A DNA stretch of 64,000 nt from Nonomuraea wenchangensis (GTDB lineage: Bacteria; Actinomycetota; Actinomycetes; Streptosporangiales; Streptosporangiaceae): NCBI RefSeq assembly GCF_900111685.1, contig NZ_FOHX01000002.1:617869-681868 (forward strand). Direction: 5' to 3'. Under the pieces are notes generated by a model. The model did no database searches, was not told where the DNA came from, and saw only the letters and a program-made list of their open reading frames with translations. Below are positions 25,653 to 34,354 of this stretch, piece by piece; position 1 is the stretch's first letter, and the number at the start of each line of letters is the position of its first letter. Both the position numbers and the translations under genes were made by a program.

Positions 25653-27329
25653 TCACACCTCGGCCAGCGCGCGCCCCACGTCCTCGTCGCCCGGGGCCAG
25701 GTCGGCGGCGCGCAGCAGATCCCGCCGCGCCCGGTCGGGCAGGCCCGCCGCCCGGAACACCACCGACCTGTTGAACAGCAGCTCCGCGCTCTCCTCCACG
25801 GCGAGCGCGCGGCCCAGGTCGGCCAGGGCGCCCTCGTGGTCGCCGCGCTCGTGGGCCAGCTCGGCGCGGCCGGCCCACGCCGCCACCAGGCGCGGGTCCA
25901 GCTCCAGCGCCCGGTCGTAGGCGGCCCGCGCCTCCCGGGGGTGGCCCTCGGCCTGCTCGACCTGGCCGAGCACGCACAACAGGTGCGGGTCGCGCGGCGC
26001 CGCCGCCAGCCCGGCCTGCGCGTCCTTCCTGGCCAGCGCGTACGCGCCGGTCGCCGCGTGGATCCCGGCCCGGTTGACGTAGGCGGGGGCGAAGGCGGGG
26101 TCCAGCTCCAGCGTGTGGTCCAGGTCGGCGCGGGCCCCCGCCAGATCGCCCGCCGCGTAGCGCAGCTCGGAGCGGTTGTAGTACGCCTCGGGGAAGGGCG
26201 GGCTGAGCCGTATGACGGCCTCGTAGTCGGCCAGCGCCTCCGCCGGGCGGCCGAGCCTGTGCAGCAGGTTGCCCCGGTCGAGGTAGTAGTCGGGGTAGCC
26301 GGGGTCGGCGGCGATCGCCCGCCCGTAGTCGGCCAGCGCCTCCTCCGGCCGGCCCGTCATGGCGAGGAGCTGGGCGCGGTTGGCGTACAGCACGAGCCGG
26401 TGGATCGGGTGCTCGCCGGCGAGGTCGGTCTCGGCCAGGTCGAGTGCCTGCTGGACGAGCTCCATGGCGGCCTCCGCGCGGCCCCTGCGCACCTCGACGA
26501 GGGCCTTGCCGTTGAGGTCGAAGCCCAGGTGGAAGGCGCGCTCGCGGGGGTCGGGCAGCAGGGAGGTGATGGTGACGGCCTCGTTGACCCAGGCCAGCGC
26601 CTCCTCAGGGTCGCGCCGGGCCGGGTCGTGGTGCCGGACGAGGATCATGGCCGTGGCGTAGGCCATCGTGGCGCGGTGTCTCGGATCGGTGACCCGGCGG
26701 CGGGCCTCGTCGTAGAGGGCGCGGGCCTCGTCCTCGCGTTCGACGGCCTCCAGGGCGCCGGCGACCTGTTGCAGCAGCCGCTCCCAGCCTCCCGGGTCGT
26801 CCTCGTACGATGTCGCGCGCAGCCTCGCCAGCCCCGACTCCGCCATGGCGTGGTGGAAGCCCTCGTCGCGGTAGCGGCCGAAGTCCTCGGGCAGCGGCCC
26901 CGCCGACGGCGCGGACGGGCCCTCCTCGACGCGCAGCAGCGCGGGGTCGAGCCGGCGGCGCAGCACCGCGACCAGCTCGACGTCGGTGGGGTCGGCCTCG
27001 GCCAGGTTCGTGACGGTGACCGCGAGCGGACCCGTCCTGGCCAGGTGGTCGCGGACGAACTCGGCGAGCCCGTTGGCCAGCCTGAGCGTACGCCGCGCCC
27101 CGGGGACCAGCACCCGCTGGGACCGGGGCAGCGCGTCGGCCAGCGAGCGCCTGCGGGCCGGCACCAGGGGCCGCAGGGCGGGCGCCGCCGTCCTGATCTC
27201 GATGTCGTACGCGGCGGGCAGGCCGGACCCGCTCTCCAGCGCCTCGGGGACGAGGCGGCCGAGGAGCGCGGCGGCGAAGGTGTACGGACCCCCGCCCCGG
27301 CGGTCCGCATCGATGACGATCGTGTTCAC
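25653..27329 (-). CDS. TPR-repeat protein with degenerate STAND-like N-terminal region
   Basis: A 558-residue soluble protein. Residues 1-150 (MNTIVIDADRRGGGPYTFAA, then LRLANGLAEFV and LAEADPTDVELVAVLRRR) resemble part of a STAND-type ATPase, but no Walker A motif is visible. Residues about 190-555 are tetratricopeptide repeats, with several canonical units such as ALADYGRAIAADPGYPDYYLDRG, RLGRPAEALADYEAVI and AYDRALELDPRLVAAWAGRA. TPRs bind peptides or partner proteins. A 24-codon ORF lies 57 bp upstream on the same strand, suggesting a peptide/receptor or peptide/maturation pair (inference). I do not know a characterised homologue. Confidence 0.8.
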   Translation of the reverse strand: MNTIVIDADRRGGGPYTFAAALLGRLVPEALESGSGLPAAYDIEIRTAAPALRPLVPARRRSLADALPRSQRVLVPGARRTLRLANGLAEFVRDHLARTGPLAVTVTNLAEADPTDVELVAVLRRRLDPALLRVEEGPSAPSAGPLPEDFGRYRDEGFHHAMAESGLARLRATSYEDDPGGWERLLQQVAGALEAVEREDEARALYDEARRRVTDPRHRATMAYATAMILVRHHDPARRDPEEALAWVNEAVTITSLLPDPRERAFHLGFDLNGKALVEVRRGRAEAAMELVQQALDLAETDLAGEHPIHRLVLYANRAQLLAMTGRPEEALADYGRAIAADPGYPDYYLDRGNLLHRLGRPAEALADYEAVIRLSPPFPEAYYNRSELRYAAGDLAGARADLDHTLELDPAFAPAYVNRAGIHAATGAYALARKDAQAGLAAAPRDPHLLCVLGQVEQAEGHPREARAAYDRALELDPRLVAAWAGRAELAHERGDHEGALADLGRALAVEESAELLFNRSVVFRAAGLPDRARRDLLRAADLAPGDEDVGRALAEV

Positions 27330-27386
27330 GCGACCTCTTCCGGTGCGGCCGGCGCCTCTGTGCGGGGAGGCGCCGGCGCGGTCGGC

Positions 27387-27461
27387 TCAGGACATGTGCC
27401 TCGGCGCGGCCGCGGCGGTGACCTTCACGGTTCCTGGCCGGTGAACGACGATCTTCTTCAT
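27387..27461 (-). CDS. Candidate 24-residue peptide gene upstream of the TPR protein
   Basis: A very short ORF encoding a basic peptide that begins MKKIVVHRPG, continues T-V-K-V-T, has four alanines, and ends APRHMS. GAAAGGG lies about ten bases before the ATG. The TPR gene starts 57 bp after the stop. The pattern of a charged leader-like start, a beta-prone VKVT stretch and a short tail recalls small actinomycete peptides paired with large partner proteins. No cysteine is present and only one serine, so a lanthipeptide is unlikely. It could be a signalling peptide, a modified peptide precursor, or a translated leader. Coding status rests on the ribosome site and context only. Confidence 0.45.
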   Translation of the reverse strand: MKKIVVHRPGTVKVTAAAAPRHMS

Positions 27462-27553
27462 GGTGGCGCCCTTTCACGTGCTCATGACCAGAGGATCATT
27501 GATGACCGGTACATGTCAGCACATGCAAAACTCACCCATCAAGGCATCTTCTG

Positions 27554-27567
27554 GTAAGGGCCCTTAC
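27554..27567. promoter_or_regulatory. Perfect 14-bp palindrome between ftsY and the micro-ORF
   Basis: GTAAGGGCCCTTAC is perfectly self-complementary. It sits about 90 bp upstream of the micro-ORF (minus strand) and 30 bp beyond the ftsY stop. It has no T-run, so it is more likely a protein-binding site than a terminator. Confidence 0.4.
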
Positions 27568-27596
27568 GTGAATCGATAGGTCCTGTCCGTAATGGA

Positions 27597-28772
27597 TCAT
27601 TCACCCAGAATCGCGTCCACGAAGACCTCCGCGTCGAACGGCGCCAGGTCGTCGGGGCCCTCGCCGAGGCCGACGAGCTTGACCGGAACGCCCAGCTCCC
27701 GCTGCACCGAGATCACGATGCCGCCCTTGGCGGTGCCGTCGAGCTTGGTCAGCGCGATGCCGGTGATGTTGACGACCTCGGCGAACACCTGGGCCTGGCG
27801 CATGCCGTTCTGCCCGGTGGTCGCGTCGAGGACGAGCAGCACCTCGTCGACCGTGGCCTTCTTCTCGATGACCCGCTTGACCTTGCCCAGCTCGTCCATC
27901 AGGCCGGTCTTGGTGTGCAGGCGGCCGGCGGTGTCGACGATGACCGTGTCGACGTGCTCCTCCATGCCCTTGGCGACCGCGTCGAAGGCCACCGAGGCCG
28001 GGTCGGCGCCCTCGGGCCCGCGTACGGTGTCGGCGCCCACGCGCTCGCCCCACGTCTGGAGCTGGTCGGCCGCGGCGGCCCGGAAGGTGTCGGCGGCGCC
28101 GAGCATGACCTTCTTGCCGTCGCCCACCAGCACCCGCGCGAGCTTGCCCGTGGTGGTGGTCTTGCCGGTGCCGTTGACGCCGACGACCAGCACCACGGCC
28201 GGCCGTTCGCCGTGCTTCTGCACGTGCAGCGTGCGGTCGAGGTTGGGGTCGATCTGGGCGAGCAGCTGCTCGCGCAGCAGCGCCCGCACCTCGGCGGGAG
28301 TGCGGCTGCCCAGCACCTTGACGCGGGTGCGCAGCTCCTCCACGATCACCTGCGTCGGCGCGATGCCGACGTCGGCGGTGATGAGGCGCTCCTCGATCTC
28401 GTCCCAGACCTCGTCGTCGAGCCGGTCGCGGGACAGCAGCTCCAGCAGGCCGCGCCCGAGCGTGCTCTGCGAACGGGCCAGCCGCGAGCGCAGCCGGACC
28501 ATCCGGCCGGCGGACGGCGGCGGCACCTCGGTCGGCGGGGCGACGACCATCGGCTCCGCGGGCGGGGCCGGCGGCGGCAGCGTGGTGGTCGCGCCACCCT
28601 CGCGCTCCTCACCCGCCGCGGGCGGCTGCTCCTTCTCCTCCGGGATCGGGAGGGTCTCGGGCGGCTTGACCGGCGGGGCCTTACGGCGCGGCCGAAGCAG
28701 CAGGAAGAGACCGCCGGCCGCCAGCAGGGCGACGACGGCCACGATCACGATGACGCCGAGGTAACTCTCCAC
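27597..28772 (-). CDS. ftsY: Signal recognition particle receptor FtsY
   Basis: A 391-residue SRP GTPase receptor that docks SRP-ribosome complexes at the membrane for co-translational insertion. It has an N-terminal membrane anchor (about residues 7-26), unlike amphipathic-only FtsY proteins, then a Pro/Glu-rich acidic linker (30-80). The N domain follows, then the G domain: G1 GVNGTGKTTT, the SRP insertion box DTFRAAAADQL, G3 DTAGR, G4 TKLDGTAKGG, and the closing LGEGPDDLAPF. It lies 53 bp downstream of smc on the same strand, the standard actinobacterial order, and is probably in the same transcript. Confidence 0.97.
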   Translation of the reverse strand: MESYLGVIVIVAVVALLAAGGLFLLLRPRRKAPPVKPPETLPIPEEKEQPPAAGEEREGGATTTLPPPAPPAEPMVVAPPTEVPPPSAGRMVRLRSRLARSQSTLGRGLLELLSRDRLDDEVWDEIEERLITADVGIAPTQVIVEELRTRVKVLGSRTPAEVRALLREQLLAQIDPNLDRTLHVQKHGERPAVVLVVGVNGTGKTTTTGKLARVLVGDGKKVMLGAADTFRAAAADQLQTWGERVGADTVRGPEGADPASVAFDAVAKGMEEHVDTVIVDTAGRLHTKTGLMDELGKVKRVIEKKATVDEVLLVLDATTGQNGMRQAQVFAEVVNITGIALTKLDGTAKGGIVISVQRELGVPVKLVGLGEGPDDLAPFDAEVFVDAILGE

Positions 28773-28825
28773 AAGATGTCAGTTTTCCAGATCGACTGTC
28801 ATGGTCACGCCCAAGGCCACACCGT

Positions 28826-31800
28826 TCAGGCCGACTCGCGCTCTCTGAGCCGCTGACTGACGACCTGCGTCACCCCGTCGCCGCGCATCGACACGCCGTA
28901 GAGAGCGTCGGCGATCTCCATCGTGCGCTTGTTGTGCGTGATGACGATCAGCTGCGAGCTCTGCCGCAGCTCCTCGAAGAGCGTCAGCAGCCGCTGCGTG
29001 TTGGTGTCGTCGAGGGCCGCCTCGACCTCGTCCATCACGTAGAACGGCGACGGCCGCGCCTTGAAGATCGAGATCAGGAACGCCACCGCCGTGAGTGAGC
29101 GCTCACCGCCGGACAGCAGCGACAGCCGCTTGACCTTCTTGCCCGGCGGGCGGGCCTCGACCTCGATGCCGGTGGTCAGCATGTCGTCCGGCTCCGTGAG
29201 CACCAGCCGGCCCTCGCCGCCAGGGAAGACGCGGGTGAAGATCTGCTCGAACTCGCGGGCGACGTCCTCGTAGGCGGAGGCGAACATCTGCTCCACCCGG
29301 TCGTCGACCTCCTTGACCACGGTCAGCAGGTCGCGCCGGGTCTTCTTCAGGTCCTCGAGCTGCGAGGTCAGGAACGCGTGCCGCTCCTCCAGCGCCGCGA
29401 ACTCCTCCAGCGCGAGGGGGTTGACCTTGCCGAGCTGGTTCATCTGCCGCTCGGCGGCCCGCGCCCGCTTCTCCTGCTCCTCGCGTACGTAGGGGACGGG
29501 CGGGTCGCCGGGGACCGGGGCGTCGGGACCGTACTCGGCGAGCAGCGACTCGACCTCGACGCCGAACTCCTCCAGCGCCCGCTGCTCCATCTGCTCCAGC
29601 CGCAGCCGCTGCTCGGTGCGCGCGACCTCGCTGCCGTGCACGCGGTTGACCAGCTTGTCGAGCTCCTGGCCGAGCTCGCGCACCCGCAGGCGCACCTGCT
29701 TGAGCTCGGCGTCGATCGCGACGCGGGCGAGGTCGGCCTCGTCTCGCTCCCTGGAGGCCAGCGCCACCGACTCGGCGAGGGCCGCCAGCACCCGCTGGGC
29801 GCCCTTGCTCACGGCCTCGGCCAGCGCCGCCTGACGCCGCCGCCTGGCCCGCTGGGCGGCCGCCTGGGCCCGCTCCTCGCGTTCGCGGCGGGCGGCCCGC
29901 AGCAGGCCGTCGGCGCGGCCCTCGACGCCCTTGACGCGCTCCTCGGCCGTGCGGACCTGGAGGCGGGTGTCCATCTCGCGCTGCCGGGCGACCTCGCAGG
30001 AGGCGGCCAGCTCGTCGCGCAGGTCGGTGGTGGGCTCGGACTCCAGCTCCTGGGCGTATTCGGCCTCGGCCAGGCGGATCTCCAGCTCGGCCAGCTCCTC
30101 CAGGCCCTCGGCGCGGGCCTCCTCGGCCTTGGTCACGCTCGCGCTCAGGCGCTCGGCCTCGGCGCGGGCCGCGTTGGCGGCGGCCTCGAGCTGGGCGAGC
30201 CGCCGGGCGGCGGCGGCCGTGCGCTGGTCGGCCTCCCGCTGGCGGCTCCTGACCTGGTCGAGCGCGCCCTGGGCGGCGCTCACGCCGGACTGGGCGGTGG
30301 TGACGGCGGTCTGGGCCTCGTTGACCCCGGCCTGGGCGGCCTCCAGCGCGGCCTGCGCGCGCTGCTCCCCGGCGATCGCCTCGTCCAGCGCCGCCGCGGT
30401 CTCCTCCGCCCGCGCCCCGGCCTCCTCCAGGTCTCTGACGGCCTCGTCGAACGCGGCGCGGACCTGGAGCACGGACTGCCCGCCCGCGGCTCCGCCGCTC
30501 GCCACCCGCGCGCCCACGACGTCTCCGGCCATGGTGACGGCCCTGAGCCGCGGGTGCAGCTCGACCAGCTCCCGCGCCGCCTCCAGGTCGGCCACCACGG
30601 CGACGCCGTCGAGCACGTGGTCGAGCGCCGGCCGCAGATGGTCGGGGACGGTGACCAGGTCGGCGGCCCACCGCGCCCCCACGGGCGCGGCCCCGCGCAC
30701 CCCGCCGGCCCCGGAAGGGCCGCCTGGGCGGGCCACCAGCAGCGTGGCCTGGCCGGAGTCGTGCTCGCGCAGCAGGGCGAGCGCGTCCACGGCGGTGTCG
30801 ATGGTCTTGACGGCGATCGCCTCGGCGACCGGGCCGAGCACGGCGGCGACCGCCGCCTCGGCGCCCGGCGTGACCTGCAGGGCGGCGGCCAGCGGCCCGA
30901 GCACCCCGGCGAGGTCGGCCTCCAGCAGCGCGGCCCCGCCGTCGCCCCTCGCCAGGCCCATCTCCAGGGCGTCGCGGCGGGCGGCCAGCGCGGCCACCGA
31001 CCGCTGCGCCTCCTGGTCGGCGGAGCGCGCGGTGGCGACCGCGGAACGGGCGGCCTGCAGCCCGGAACGCGGCCCGTCGAGCGCGGCCTTGGCCTCCTCG
31101 GCCGCCACCCTGGCCGCGTCGGCGACCGCGCGGGCCTCCTCGACCAGGGCCTGCGCCGTGGCCAGCTCCTCGGCCAGCGCGGGATCGACCGCGGGCTCCT
31201 CCAGCCGCTGGGTCTCCAGGTCCTCGCCGGCCTGCCCGGCGCGCTCGGTGGCCTCGGCCACGGCCTGCTGGAGCCGGCCGATCTCCTCCTCGGCGGCGCG
31301 GGCCCTGCTGCGTACGGAGTCGACCTGGCCGCGCAGTCTGGCCAGGCCCTCGCGGCGGTCGGCGGCGGCCCGGGCGGCCAGCGCGAGCCGCCGCTCCTCG
31401 GCGCTCAGCTCGGCCTCGTGCCCCGCCCGCGCCTGGACGGCCTCCTCCAGCAGCTCGCGCGCCTGCTCCAGCTCGGCCCTGAGCACGAGCTCGCGCTCGC
31501 GTGCCTCGGCCGCCTCGCGTTCGAGGTCTTCCGGGTCACGGCCGCGGCGCTCGATGGAGGCGGCGTCGAGCGCGTGGCGGTGCCGCTCGGCGGCGAGCTG
31601 CTCCAGGCCGGTGGTGCGCTCGCGGAGCGAGGACAGCCGGAAGTAGGTCTCCTGGGCGGCCGCCAGCCGGGGCTGGGCCTCGGCCTCGGCGGCCTCCAGC
31701 GCGGCCTCCCGCTGCTGGGCCTCCGACAGCTCGGCCTCGACCTGGGCCCGCCTGGCCATGATCGCGGCCTCGTCGGCGGCCTCGCGCTCCAGGGTGGCGC

Positions 31801-32512
31801 GCAGCGTGCCGACGTCGTCGGCGAGCAGCCGCAGCCGGGCGTCGCGCAGGTCGGCCTGGATGACGGCGGCCTTGCGGGCGATCTCGGCCTGCCTGCCGAG
31901 TGGCTTGAGCTGGCGGCGCAGCTCGGTCGCGAGGTCCTGGACGCGGGTCAGGTTGGCCTGCATGGCGTCCAGCTTGCGCAGCGCCTTCTCCTTGCGCTTG
32001 CGGTGCTTGAGCACGCCGGCGGCCTCTTCGATGAAGGCCCTGCGGTCCTCGGGGCCCGCGTGCAGCACGGCGTCGAGCTGGCCCTGGCCGACGATGACGT
32101 GCATCTCGCGGCCGATGCCCGAGTCGGACAGCAGCTCCTGGATGTCGAGGAGGCGGCAGGTGTCGCCGTTGATCGCGTATTCGCTCTGCCCGGACCGGAA
32201 CATCAGCCGGCTGATGGTGACCTCGGTGTAGTCGATCGGCAGGGCGCCGTCGCTGTTGTCGATGGTCAGCGTGACCTCGGCGCGGCCGAGCGGGGGCCGG
32301 GAGGAGGTGCCGGCGAAGATGACGTCCTCCATCTTGCCGCCGCGCAGCGACTTGGCGCTGTGCTCGCCCATGACCCAGGCGAGGGCGTCCACGACGTTGG
32401 ACTTGCCTGAGCCGTTGGGGCCGACCACGCAGGTGATGCCCGGCTCGAACCGCAGGGCGGTGGCGGAGGCGAAGGACTTGAATCCGCGCAGGGTGAGGGT
32501 CTTCAGATACAA
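28826..32512 (-). CDS. smc: Chromosome segregation ATPase SMC
   Basis: A 1228-residue condensin subunit that loops and organises the chromosome with ScpA/ScpB. Order: N-terminal head with Walker A VVGPNGSGKSNV; long coiled coil; hinge (about residues 500-650, including LLVARPGG and RLRAVTMAGDVVGARVASGG); second coiled coil; and C-terminal head with signature LLSGGERSLTA and Walker B FYVMDEVEAALDD. The start is the TTG at 32512, giving L(M)YLKTLTLRGFKSF. GGGAGAAGGGGG lies just upstream, and this matches the usual SMC N terminus; the longer open frame (to 32569) adds an atypical basic tail. Length is normal. Confidence 0.97.
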   Translation of the reverse strand: MYLKTLTLRGFKSFASATALRFEPGITCVVGPNGSGKSNVVDALAWVMGEHSAKSLRGGKMEDVIFAGTSSRPPLGRAEVTLTIDNSDGALPIDYTEVTISRLMFRSGQSEYAINGDTCRLLDIQELLSDSGIGREMHVIVGQGQLDAVLHAGPEDRRAFIEEAAGVLKHRKRKEKALRKLDAMQANLTRVQDLATELRRQLKPLGRQAEIARKAAVIQADLRDARLRLLADDVGTLRATLEREAADEAAIMARRAQVEAELSEAQQREAALEAAEAEAQPRLAAAQETYFRLSSLRERTTGLEQLAAERHRHALDAASIERRGRDPEDLEREAAEARERELVLRAELEQARELLEEAVQARAGHEAELSAEERRLALAARAAADRREGLARLRGQVDSVRSRARAAEEEIGRLQQAVAEATERAGQAGEDLETQRLEEPAVDPALAEELATAQALVEEARAVADAARVAAEEAKAALDGPRSGLQAARSAVATARSADQEAQRSVAALAARRDALEMGLARGDGGAALLEADLAGVLGPLAAALQVTPGAEAAVAAVLGPVAEAIAVKTIDTAVDALALLREHDSGQATLLVARPGGPSGAGGVRGAAPVGARWAADLVTVPDHLRPALDHVLDGVAVVADLEAARELVELHPRLRAVTMAGDVVGARVASGGAAGGQSVLQVRAAFDEAVRDLEEAGARAEETAAALDEAIAGEQRAQAALEAAQAGVNEAQTAVTTAQSGVSAAQGALDQVRSRQREADQRTAAAARRLAQLEAAANAARAEAERLSASVTKAEEARAEGLEELAELEIRLAEAEYAQELESEPTTDLRDELAASCEVARQREMDTRLQVRTAEERVKGVEGRADGLLRAARREREERAQAAAQRARRRRQAALAEAVSKGAQRVLAALAESVALASRERDEADLARVAIDAELKQVRLRVRELGQELDKLVNRVHGSEVARTEQRLRLEQMEQRALEEFGVEVESLLAEYGPDAPVPGDPPVPYVREEQEKRARAAERQMNQLGKVNPLALEEFAALEERHAFLTSQLEDLKKTRRDLLTVVKEVDDRVEQMFASAYEDVAREFEQIFTRVFPGGEGRLVLTEPDDMLTTGIEVEARPPGKKVKRLSLLSGGERSLTAVAFLISIFKARPSPFYVMDEVEAALDDTNTQRLLTLFEELRQSSQLIVITHNKRTMEIADALYGVSMRGDGVTQVVSQRLRERESA

Positions 32513-32609
32513 GCGCGACCCCCTTCTCCCTGACCCGGACCTTCGGAAAAGCCTACTGGTCCCGGCCACCCGGCGCAGGCTGCACCGGGTGGGACAAGGG
32601 CAAATAGCA

Positions 32610-32634
32610 AGGGACGCCTCTCAGAGACGTCCCT
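32610..32634 (-). terminator. Hairpin after the 64-residue protein gene
   Basis: AGGGACG pairs with CGTCCCT (32610-32616 with 32628-32634). After a mismatch, CTC pairs with GAG around a three-base loop. It lies between the small coiled-coil gene and smc on the minus strand, so it may end or attenuate the upstream transcript. No T-run is present on the minus-strand side. Confidence 0.6.
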
Positions 32635-32656
32635 GGGTCTTGCGCTCCGATCACTC

Positions 32657-32851
32657 TCAGGTGAGTGCCGGCTCGCGCTCTTGCATGCGGCTGAGCGCCT
32701 CGTCGCGGGTTTGCGCCGCAAGAGCGTCGTTCGTGGCCTGAAGTCGGATGAGTTCTGCCTCCAGATCACGGATGCGCTGCTGCAGGCGGCGCATCTCCGA
32801 GACCATACGAGGGTCAGGACCGCCGACGTGGCCGAGTAGAGCCTTCGCCAT
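32657..32851 (-). CDS. Small coiled-coil protein (64 aa) upstream of smc
   Basis: Begins MAKALLGHVGGPDPRMVSEM and continues into a single charged helix with heptad leucines (LQQRIRDLEAELIRLQATNDAL). It is soluble, with no other domain. GGAGGACC precedes the ATG at a normal distance; an open frame extends upstream to 32971 but lacks a ribosome site. The helix could form a homodimer or pair with a partner coiled coil. It is followed by a hairpin, then smc. The position next to smc is suggestive of a chromosome-related role, but I know of no characterised function for this family. Confidence 0.7.
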   Translation of the reverse strand: MAKALLGHVGGPDPRMVSEMRRLQQRIRDLEAELIRLQATNDALAAQTRDEALSRMQEREPALT

Positions 32852-33042
32852 GGTAAAGGGTCCTCCACGCTGAGTGACCAGACTGGTTCGCGCACTTCTT
32901 ATTCCGCGGGAGGGGTGCGCGTGGTACCTAACAAGAGTCGCACCGGCAGTGTGGGCGGTCAAGTCGAACAAACCGCTGCGCCCTACTGATGGGCACTCCC
33001 GACATACAACTATACCCTATTTGGGCGGTTAGACAAAAGCGG

Positions 33043-33330
33043 CTACCTCTCTACAAAACCACCCAAACTACCTCGGGGTTCGCTCCAACGTTCCACTACT
33101 CCATCGACCCTGCCCGGCGTGTCGCAACCTCTGAGCAGCTCCAGCAGCTTGACGCAGCTCGCGTGAGGGCCCTCCGCGACGACCTCGACCCGGCCGTCGT
33201 CGGTGTTGCGCGCCCACCCGGTGAGGCCCAGCTCCAGTGCCCTGGCACGGGTCCACCAACGGAAACCGACACCCTGGACCCTCCCCCGGACCCAAGCCGT
33301 CAACCTGGCGTTTTCCTGATTTTCCGTCAT
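33043..33330 (-). CDS. acyP: Acylphosphatase
   Basis: A 95-residue enzyme that hydrolyses acyl phosphates such as carbamoyl and acetyl phosphate. The catalytic loop [13 protein letters not shown] supplies the active Arg and phosphate-binding backbone, and the catalytic Asn lies in [17 protein letters not shown]. Length is standard. The ATG at 33330 lies 14 bp after the LysR stop on the same strand. In other actinobacteria acyP lies in the rnc-mutM-smc-ftsY block, so its presence here is ancestral and the LysR/MFS pair upstream is the intruder. The open frame continues far upstream, but this is only the shadow of LysR. Confidence 0.95.
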   Translation of the reverse strand: MTENQENARLTAWVRGRVQGVGFRWWTRARALELGLTGWARNTDDGRVEVVAEGPHASCVKLLELLRGCDTPGRVDGVVERWSEPRGSLGGFVER

Positions 33331-33344
33331 CTTTCCCCTCCCCC

Positions 33345-34262
33345 TCAGGCGGTCCTCAGGCGACCAGCGCGTCCTTCCCGGAGCGACGCCCAACCGTCCG
33401 CCGCCGTCACGAACGCCCTGACCGCGGCGCTCTCCGCCGTCCTGACCCAGGCCAAACCCAAGATCGACGGCATCAGCCCGCTGACCGGGACGAAGCTTAC
33501 GTCGGCCCGCTCGTGGACTTCCGCGGTGGGGGCGCACAAAAGTATTCCTCCCCGTCCCAAGGCCACCTGTGTCAAGCCCTCCTGGATGGTGGCGACCGCG
33601 CCGGCCCGGGGTATCGGACGACCGGAAGGCGTCACGGAGGGTGCCGTACGCTCGCCCCACCAGCGCGGCGCCGGCCCCGCCAGGCCGATCAGCGGCACCC
33701 CGGCCAGCTCCTCCGCCGCGACGGCCGCCCGCCCCGCCAGCGGATGGCCGGCCGGGAGCCCGAGCCGATAGGAGACCCTGTTCAGCGCCGGCCCCGTGGC
33801 GAGGTCGGGCTCGTCCACCGGCAGCAGGGTGAACACGACGTCCACCTCGCCGGCGCGCAGCCGGGTGAAGGGGTCGGCGAGCGGGATCTCCATCAACTCG
33901 GCCACGCTGCCGGGATGACGGCGCTCGAAGGCCCGTACGCTGCCCGTCACGACCTCCGTGGGCGTCGCGAGGAAGCCGACCCGCACCACCTCCGTCACGG
34001 CCCGCGCGGCGGCCCTGGCGCGGCTCACGGCGCCCGTCACGCCGTCGTAGGCGGGTCTCAGGTCGGCCAGGAACCGCTCGCCGAGCGGCGTGAGGCGCAC
34101 CCGACGGCTCGTCCGGTCGAACAGCCGGCCGCCGATCCTGGTCTCCAGCGCGCGCAGGAGCTGGCTGACCCGGGCGGGTGACAGGTAGAGGCGTTCGGCC
34201 GTACGGGCGAAGTGCAGCTCCTCGCTGAGCACCAGGAAGCACTCCAGCTCCCTGAAGTCCAT
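33345..34262 (-). CDS. LysR-family transcriptional regulator
   Basis: A 305-residue regulator with an N-terminal winged helix-turn-helix ([35 protein letters not shown]). It is followed by a periplasmic-binding-like effector domain in two lobes (about residues 90-300; [21 protein letters not shown]). It is divergent from the MFS exporter with a 92-bp gap, the classic arrangement in which the LysR protein controls its neighbour. Within that gap I see no convincing T-N11-A dyad. The ATG at 34262 is the correct family start; longer upstream open frame is spurious. The effector is unknown. Confidence 0.93.
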   Translation of the reverse strand: MDFRELECFLVLSEELHFARTAERLYLSPARVSQLLRALETRIGGRLFDRTSRRVRLTPLGERFLADLRPAYDGVTGAVSRARAAARAVTEVVRVGFLATPTEVVTGSVRAFERRHPGSVAELMEIPLADPFTRLRAGEVDVVFTLLPVDEPDLATGPALNRVSYRLGLPAGHPLAGRAAVAAEELAGVPLIGLAGPAPRWWGERTAPSVTPSGRPIPRAGAVATIQEGLTQVALGRGGILLCAPTAEVHERADVSFVPVSGLMPSILGLAWVRTAESAAVRAFVTAADGWASLREGRAGRLRTA

Positions 34263-34354
34263 GTCCGCCTCCCGTGGATCGTTCAGCCTGACTGAACCAA
34301 GCCTTCGGACTTCGCCGTTGTTCCCGTCCCGGGGCCGGAAGAAGGCTGAGGGGC

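Noticed and set aside
28800..32500. Long plus-strand open frames opposite smc
   Set aside because: They are the antisense shadow of a high-GC coding region; the minus-strand SMC is complete with both heads and hinge.
32512..32569. ATG at 32569 as the start of smc
   Set aside because: It adds a basic 19-residue tail absent from SMC proteins, while TTG at 32512 has a strong ribosome site and gives the standard N terminus.
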